DNA from: an uncultured Collinsella sp.
GTDB lineage: Bacteria > Actinomycetota > Coriobacteriia > Coriobacteriales > Coriobacteriaceae
Direction of reading: 5' to 3'
Length of the DNA stretch: 24,835 nt
Assembly (NCBI GenBank): GCA_900549535.1
Contig: UROR01000019.1
Coordinates: forward strand, 1-24,835
The notes below the pieces were generated by a model. It searched no databases and was not told the DNA's origin. It was given only the letters and a program-made list of their open reading frames with translations. Shown piece by piece: positions 21,427 to 24,835 of this stretch (within the stretch, counting starts at the first letter, position 1; every line of letters starts with the position of its first letter). Both the position numbers and the translations under genes were made by a program.

Positions 21427-22836
21427 TTACTCGCCCAGCAGGCTCTTGGTGATGGAAGCGGCGGCCTTCTTGCCGGCGCCCATCGCCAGAATGACCGTAG
21501 CGGCACCGGTGACGATGTCGCCGCCGGCCCAGATGCGGGGATCGGTGGTCTGACCGGTCTCCTCGTCGGCGACGATGTAGCCCCACTTGTTGAGCTCCAT
21601 CTTGCCGCCGATCTTCTTTGCGAAGGGGTTGGCGTTGGTGCCGATAGCCGAGATCGCGACGTCGCAGGGGATCTCCTCGATGGCGCCCTCGATGGGCACC
21701 GGGCGACGACGGCCGGACTCGTCGGGCTCGCCAAGCTCCATCTTCTGGACCTTGACGGCGCACACGGAGCCGTCCTCGCCAGCGACAAACTCGAGCGGGG
21801 AGACGAGCGGCAGGACCTCGACGCCCTCGGCCTTGGCGTGATGCAGCTCGGCGCGACGGCAGGGCATCTCGTCCTCGGTACGGCGGTAGGCGATGATGGC
21901 GTGCTCGGCACCCAGGCGCTTGGCGGTACGGACGGCGTCCATAGCCACGTTGCCGCCACCGAAGACGACGACGTTCTTGCCGTGCTTGGTGGGGGTGTCG
22001 TACTCGGGGAACTTGTTGGCCTTCATCAGGTTCACGCGGGTGAGGTACTCGTTGGCGAAGAAGACGTTGGGCAGGTTCTCGCCGGGGACGTTGAGGAACT
22101 TGGGCAGGCCAGCACCGGTCGCCACGTAGATGGCGTCGAAGCCCTGCTCGAACAGCTCCTCGGCCGTGGCCATGTTGCCCACGACGGAGTTGTACTCAAA
22201 CTTGACGCCCATATCCTCCAGGCCGTCGATCTCGCGCTTGACGACTGCCTTGGGCAGACGGAACTCGGGGATGCCGTAGACCAGCACGCCGCCGCCGGTG
22301 AAGAAAGCCTCGAAGACGGTGACGTCAAAGCCGTTACGGGCGAGCTCGCCGGCGCAGGTGATGCCGGACGGGCCGGAGCCGACGACGGCGACCTTCTTGC
22401 CGTTCTTGGGGGCCATCTTGGGCGTGGAGGCGAGCTCGGGGCGGTCACCCAGGAAGCGCTCGAGCTGGCCGATGGCCACGGGCTCGGACTTCTTGCCGCG
22501 GATGCACTTGCCCTCGCACTGGTTCTCCTGCGGGCAGACGCGGCCGCAGATGGCGGGAAGCATGGAGTCCTCGCGGATGGTATCGAGAGCGCCGCCGAAG
22601 TCCTTCGCGCGGATCTGCTCGATAAAGCGGGGGATGTTGATGTTGACGGGGCAGCCCTCAACACAGAACGGCTTCTTGCAGTTGAGGCAGCGCTCGGCCT
22701 CGGCCAGCGCCATCTCCTCGGTGAAGCCCTTGTCGACGGGGCGGAAGTCGCAGGCGCGCTCGGCAGCCGGCTCCTCGTTATCGGGGGTGCGGGGCGACTT
22801 CATATCGGCAACGAAACGACCGTTAACTAGTGGCAT
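21427..22836 (-). CDS. gltA: NfnB/GltA-type flavoprotein: NADPH-dependent glutamate synthase small-subunit-like
   Basis: 469 residues. Two four-cysteine sets bind [4Fe-4S] clusters: C50, C53, C58, C62 in CLNCKKPFCVEGCP and C97, C101, C107, C111 in ICGRVCPQENQCEGKC. An FAD fold follows at 149-160 (VAVVGSGPSGIT), then a second nucleotide-binding site, VVFGGGNVAMD, and the C-terminal GGDIVTGAATVI. Databases often name such proteins glutamate synthase, but the overlapping NfnA-like gene points to NfnB, the large subunit of NADH-dependent reduced ferredoxin:NADP+ oxidoreductase. No large glutamate synthase subunit is nearby. The start overlaps the end of the upstream gene by 10 bases. Confidence 0.9.
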   Translation of the reverse strand: MPLVNGRFVADMKSPRTPDNEEPAAERACDFRPVDKGFTEEMALAEAERCLNCKKPFCVEGCPVNINIPRFIEQIRAKDFGGALDTIREDSMLPAICGRVCPQENQCEGKCIRGKKSEPVAIGQLERFLGDRPELASTPKMAPKNGKKVAVVGSGPSGITCAGELARNGFDVTVFEAFFTGGGVLVYGIPEFRLPKAVVKREIDGLEDMGVKFEYNSVVGNMATAEELFEQGFDAIYVATGAGLPKFLNVPGENLPNVFFANEYLTRVNLMKANKFPEYDTPTKHGKNVVVFGGGNVAMDAVRTAKRLGAEHAIIAYRRTEDEMPCRRAELHHAKAEGVEVLPLVSPLEFVAGEDGSVCAVKVQKMELGEPDESGRRRPVPIEGAIEEIPCDVAISAIGTNANPFAKKIGGKMELNKWGYIVADEETGQTTDPRIWAGGDIVTGAATVILAMGAGKKAAASITKSLLGE

Positions 22837-23666
22837 GCGCAGCTCTTTTCCTCATAGGCCTTGAGGGACTCGCCCTCTTCGGAACGGTAAGCGGCCTGGC
22901 GGGCACGAAGGTCATCCCAGTCGACCAGGGTGGCATCGAAGTCGGGGCCGTCGACGCAAGCGAACTTGGTCACGCCGCCCACCTCGACGCGGCAGCAGCC
23001 GCACATGCCGGTGCCGTCAACCATGATGGGGTTGAGCGACGCGGTGATGGGGGTGTCGTACTTCTGGGCGGTGAGGGTCGAGAACTTCATCATCGGAACG
23101 GGGCCGACGCAGAAGACCTGGCTCACGGCCTTGTCCTGCAGCAGGCGCTCCAGCGGAGCGGTGACAACGCCCTGCTCGCCGTAGGAGCCGTCGTCGGTGG
23201 TGATGTGGATGTGGTCCTCGTCGAGGAGCTCGCGGAACTGGTCCTCCATGAGCAGGAGGTCCTTGGTGCGGGCGCCCATGATGGCGTGCACCTCGTGGCC
23301 GGTCTCGACCAGGTGCTTGGCGACCGGGAAGGCAATTGCCAGGCCGACGCCGCCGCCAATGACGGCGCAGGGGCCCTCGGCCATCTCGGTGGGAACGCCC
23401 AGCGGGCCCACGACGTCGCGCAGCGACTCGCCGGCCTCGTAGGTGGACAGCATCTCGGTGGTCTTGCCGATCACCATGAAGATGAACTCGACCCAGCCCT
23501 CGTCACCATTCCATCCGGCCAGGGTAAACGGGACGCGCTCGCCCGTCTCGTTGGCGCGAACCATGAGGAACTGTCCAGCGTGCGCATGTTTGGCGATTGC
23601 AGGCGCCTCGATGCGGAACTTGAACACCTTCTCCGAGAACTGCGTCTTCTCCAGGATCTTATACAT
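22827..23666 (-). CDS. nfnA: NfnA-type sulfide/dihydroorotate dehydrogenase-like FAD/NAD-binding subunit
   Basis: 279 residues; ATG at 23666 after GAGAGGGG on the - strand. An FAD-binding RVPFTLA at 45-51 precedes the NAD-binding Rossmann segment VIGGGVGLAIAFPVAKHL (102-119). Near the C-terminus DGTGMCGCCRVEVGG and FACVDGP carry the four cysteines (222, 224, 225, 237) of a [2Fe-2S] cluster, as in PyrK and NfnA. With the next gene it should form a flavin-based bifurcating enzyme that couples ferredoxin and NADH to NADPH formation. A 10-base overlap with that gene supports equal production of the two subunits. Confidence 0.9.
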   Translation of the reverse strand: MYKILEKTQFSEKVFKFRIEAPAIAKHAHAGQFLMVRANETGERVPFTLAGWNGDEGWVEFIFMVIGKTTEMLSTYEAGESLRDVVGPLGVPTEMAEGPCAVIGGGVGLAIAFPVAKHLVETGHEVHAIMGARTKDLLLMEDQFRELLDEDHIHITTDDGSYGEQGVVTAPLERLLQDKAVSQVFCVGPVPMMKFSTLTAQKYDTPITASLNPIMVDGTGMCGCCRVEVGGVTKFACVDGPDFDATLVDWDDLRARQAAYRSEEGESLKAYEEKSCACH

Positions 23667-23850
23667 AGAACCCCTCTCTTGTTAGGGCTGCCGAACCGTG
23701 CCTCCACGGAAATGGACGGTAGCCCGAATAAAACCGTACGTGCACAGGCGTTGTGCAGACATACGGTGCAAATTATACCCTCATGGACATGTCGCGTACG
23801 TGTGTCTTCGGCGGGTGGGAAAAGGGATTATCCCGTCTGACCAACCAAAA

Positions 23851-24029
23851 AGGGACAGGTTTATTTTGGTCGGTTTTATCAGGCAAAACGGCAAAGGGGG
23901 CCGGCCTCGCGTATGCGGTGAGGCCGGCCCCCTTTGGGGCGTTGCGTATGTATGGCGGCGGGTTGCTTATTGCGATGCGGCCGTTGTGGCGTTTCCGCAG
24001 ATAAAACCTGCCAAAATAAACCTGTCCCT
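23851..24029. repeat. 179-bp unit with 30-bp inverted termini carrying GGGACAGGTTTATTTT
   Basis: The left end 23851-23880 and the reverse complement of the right end 24000-24029 agree in 28 of 30 bases (AGGGACAGGTTTATTTTGG shared). Each end also sits in its own hairpin: ACCAAAA/TTTTGGT (23844-23850, 23864-23870) on the left and AAACCTGCCA/TGGCAGGTTT (24004-24013, 24033-24042) on the right, the latter reaching into the pth stop codon. A strong terminator lies inside. The layout is like a small non-autonomous mobile element, but no target duplication was seen. Confidence 0.8.
23893..23935. terminator. 16-bp perfect hairpin downstream of pth
   Basis: AAAGGGGGCCGGCCTC (23893-23908) pairs perfectly with GAGGCCGGCCCCCTTT (23920-23935) around an 11-base loop. 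On the - strand it lies about 105 bases beyond the pth stop codon and can end that transcript before nfnA. Confidence 0.8.
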
Positions 24030-24040
24030 AAATGGCAGGT

Positions 24041-24670
24041 TTAGTGCTTGCCGTTGGCGGAGGCGGCGCCGTTGACGTGGTCGCGGGCATAGACCACGCC
24101 GTGCACGATCGCCAGGCCGGCGGCGTCGGCGGCGCGGGCGCAAGTGTCCTGAAAATCCTCGGCTTCGCGGGCGCGCAGCTGCTTAAGCACGTAGTCGGCG
24201 ACTGCCATCTTGCCGGGAGGGTTGCCGATGCCGGTGCGGATGCGGCTAAAGTCGCGACTGCCCATCTTGTCGATGATGGAGCGCAGGCCGTTGTGGCCGG
24301 CATGGCCGCCGCCCACCTTGACGCGCACATCGCCGGCGGGAATATCGAGCTCGTCGTGGATTACGAGCAGCTCCTCGGCCTTGATTTTGTACTCGCGGCA
24401 GAGCTTGGAGATGGGACCGCCCGAGGTGTTCATGTACGACTGCGGCTTGACCAGCACAATCTGGCGCTTGCCGCCTTCCTCCTCGGGGTCGTTGATGTTG
24501 ATGAGCGCGACCTCGGCGCCGGCCTGGTTTTTCCAGTACGTGACGCCGGCCTGACGGGCCAGCTCGTCGATCGCCCTAAAGCCGGCGTTGTGGCGGGTCT
24601 CGGCATATTCTTCGCCAGGGTTGCCAAGCCCAGCAACCATGCGAATCTTAAGCGGCTGTGCAGCTGCCAT
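24041..24670 (-). CDS. pth: Peptidyl-tRNA hydrolase
   Basis: 209 residues; ATG at 24670 with a GGAGG site on the - strand. The enzyme frees tRNA from peptidyl-tRNA that has dropped off ribosomes. All key residues are visible: Asn17 in AGLGNPG, catalytic His27 in TRHNAGF, Asn81 in SYMNTSGG, Asp106 in IHDELDIPAG and Asn127 in GGHAGHNGLRS. The length is normal. The C-terminus has a short Ala/Asn/Gly-rich extension. The stop codon lies inside a repeat hairpin. Confidence 0.96.
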   Translation of the reverse strand: MAAAQPLKIRMVAGLGNPGEEYAETRHNAGFRAIDELARQAGVTYWKNQAGAEVALININDPEEEGGKRQIVLVKPQSYMNTSGGPISKLCREYKIKAEELLVIHDELDIPAGDVRVKVGGGHAGHNGLRSIIDKMGSRDFSRIRTGIGNPPGKMAVADYVLKQLRAREAEDFQDTCARAADAAGLAIVHGVVYARDHVNGAASANGKH

Positions 24671-24799
24671 ATCTATCCTCCGTTACATAAATAGTTCAAT
24701 CAACGACAAAGGCTACCACGCCCGCCGAAGGCAAGGCTTTGCTTCAGCGAAATCCCACCAGACAAAAGCACGGCCGCGGCAGAGCGAGCCGTCGGGACC

Positions 24800-24835
24800 A
24801 AAAAAAAACCCCCCCCCCCAAAAACAAAGAAAAGG
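24800..24835. other. Homopolymer tail, probable contig-end artefact
   Basis: The window ends in nine As, eleven Cs and then A-rich sequence (24800-24835), unlike the surrounding GC-rich DNA. Such runs at a sequence end usually reflect assembly or sequencing error. Nothing functional is seen here, and the preceding 24671-24799 holds only the pth leader. Confidence 0.7.

Larger units (their letters stand above)
23667..24040. other. 374-base gap without genes: inverted-repeat unit around a terminator
   Basis: No gene was found in this gap. It holds the promoter region of nfnA (right next to the start codon, boxes not assignable) and the repeat unit at 23851-24029 described separately. The rest, about 23700-23840, shows no strong structure. 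Confidence 0.7.

Noticed and set aside
19250..21763. 837-codon open frame on the - strand opposite the ABC permeases and kinase-like gene
   Set aside because: It lies opposite four well-recognised genes and in another frame of gltA; its Arg/His/Gln-rich translation is typical of antisense frames in GC-rich DNA.
22830..23840. 336-codon open frame on the + strand opposite nfnA
   Set aside because: The - strand frame has intact FAD, NAD and [2Fe-2S] motifs, so the + frame is a shadow.

Overview
The window looks like a chromosomal segment of a GC-rich Gram-positive gut actinobacterium of the class Coriobacteriia, most like Collinsella. This is an inference from codon use, from the mix of genes (electron-bifurcating NfnAB, Tat-targeted glutamate-binding protein, zinc-ribbon membrane proteins) and from the many short intergenic hairpins carrying a GGGGACAG core. 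No rRNA, CRISPR array, phage structural gene or transposase gene was found. The last 36 bases are homopolymer runs that look like a contig-end artefact.

Region 1 (1-8520) is accessory and dominated by zinc-ribbon membrane proteins. After a possible gene remnant (1-244) come two tightly linked genes (401-1618, 1620-3233). Each encodes an N-terminal C-x2-C/C-x2-C ribbon, an acidic or Pro-rich linker, one membrane span and a different outside domain. Two leftward genes follow: an AAA-type ATPase/nuclease-fold protein with a striking palindromic operator, and a DUF6076-like protein with a zinc finger. Two more zinc-ribbon membrane proteins follow on the + strand (6260-6877, 7027-8520). The 401 and 7027 products share the ribbon and the juxtamembrane/membrane segment but not the outside domain, so this is a paralogous family with exchanged ectodomains.

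Region 2 (8521-14050) starts with an aberrant serine-type tRNA-like sequence with a GCA anticodon. It continues with a five-gene co-oriented cluster: an SPFH (stomatin/prohibitin-like, YdjI/COG4260-type) protein with three C-terminal zinc ribbons, a four-span membrane protein, a zinc-ribbon soluble protein, a coiled-coil protein with a C-terminal membrane hairpin, and a 63-residue acidic protein. The SPFH gene is interrupted by an in-frame TAG at codon 55. Two strong hairpins close the cluster. Together with region 1 this may be an envelope-stress or surface-sensing module built on zinc ribbons, loosely comparable to the Bacillus YdjGHI system.

Region 3 (14051-21400) holds a RelB/DinJ-like antitoxin with a PIN-domain toxin, a PTS EIIA-type protein, a membrane-anchored SurA/parvulin foldase, a GatB/YqeY-domain protein, a four-gene glutamate/aspartate-type ABC importer and a cytidylate-kinase-like protein.

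Region 4 (21401-24835) is on the - strand: peptidyl-tRNA hydrolase, then NfnA and NfnB/GltA-like flavoproteins that overlap by 10 bases and probably form the ferredoxin/NAD(P)H bifurcating enzyme.

A recurrent theme in the noncoding DNA is a set of short hairpins whose stems differ in sequence but whose loops keep a (G)GGGACAG core, in most gene gaps from about 15440 onward. One pair forms a 179-bp inverted-repeat unit around a strong terminator.
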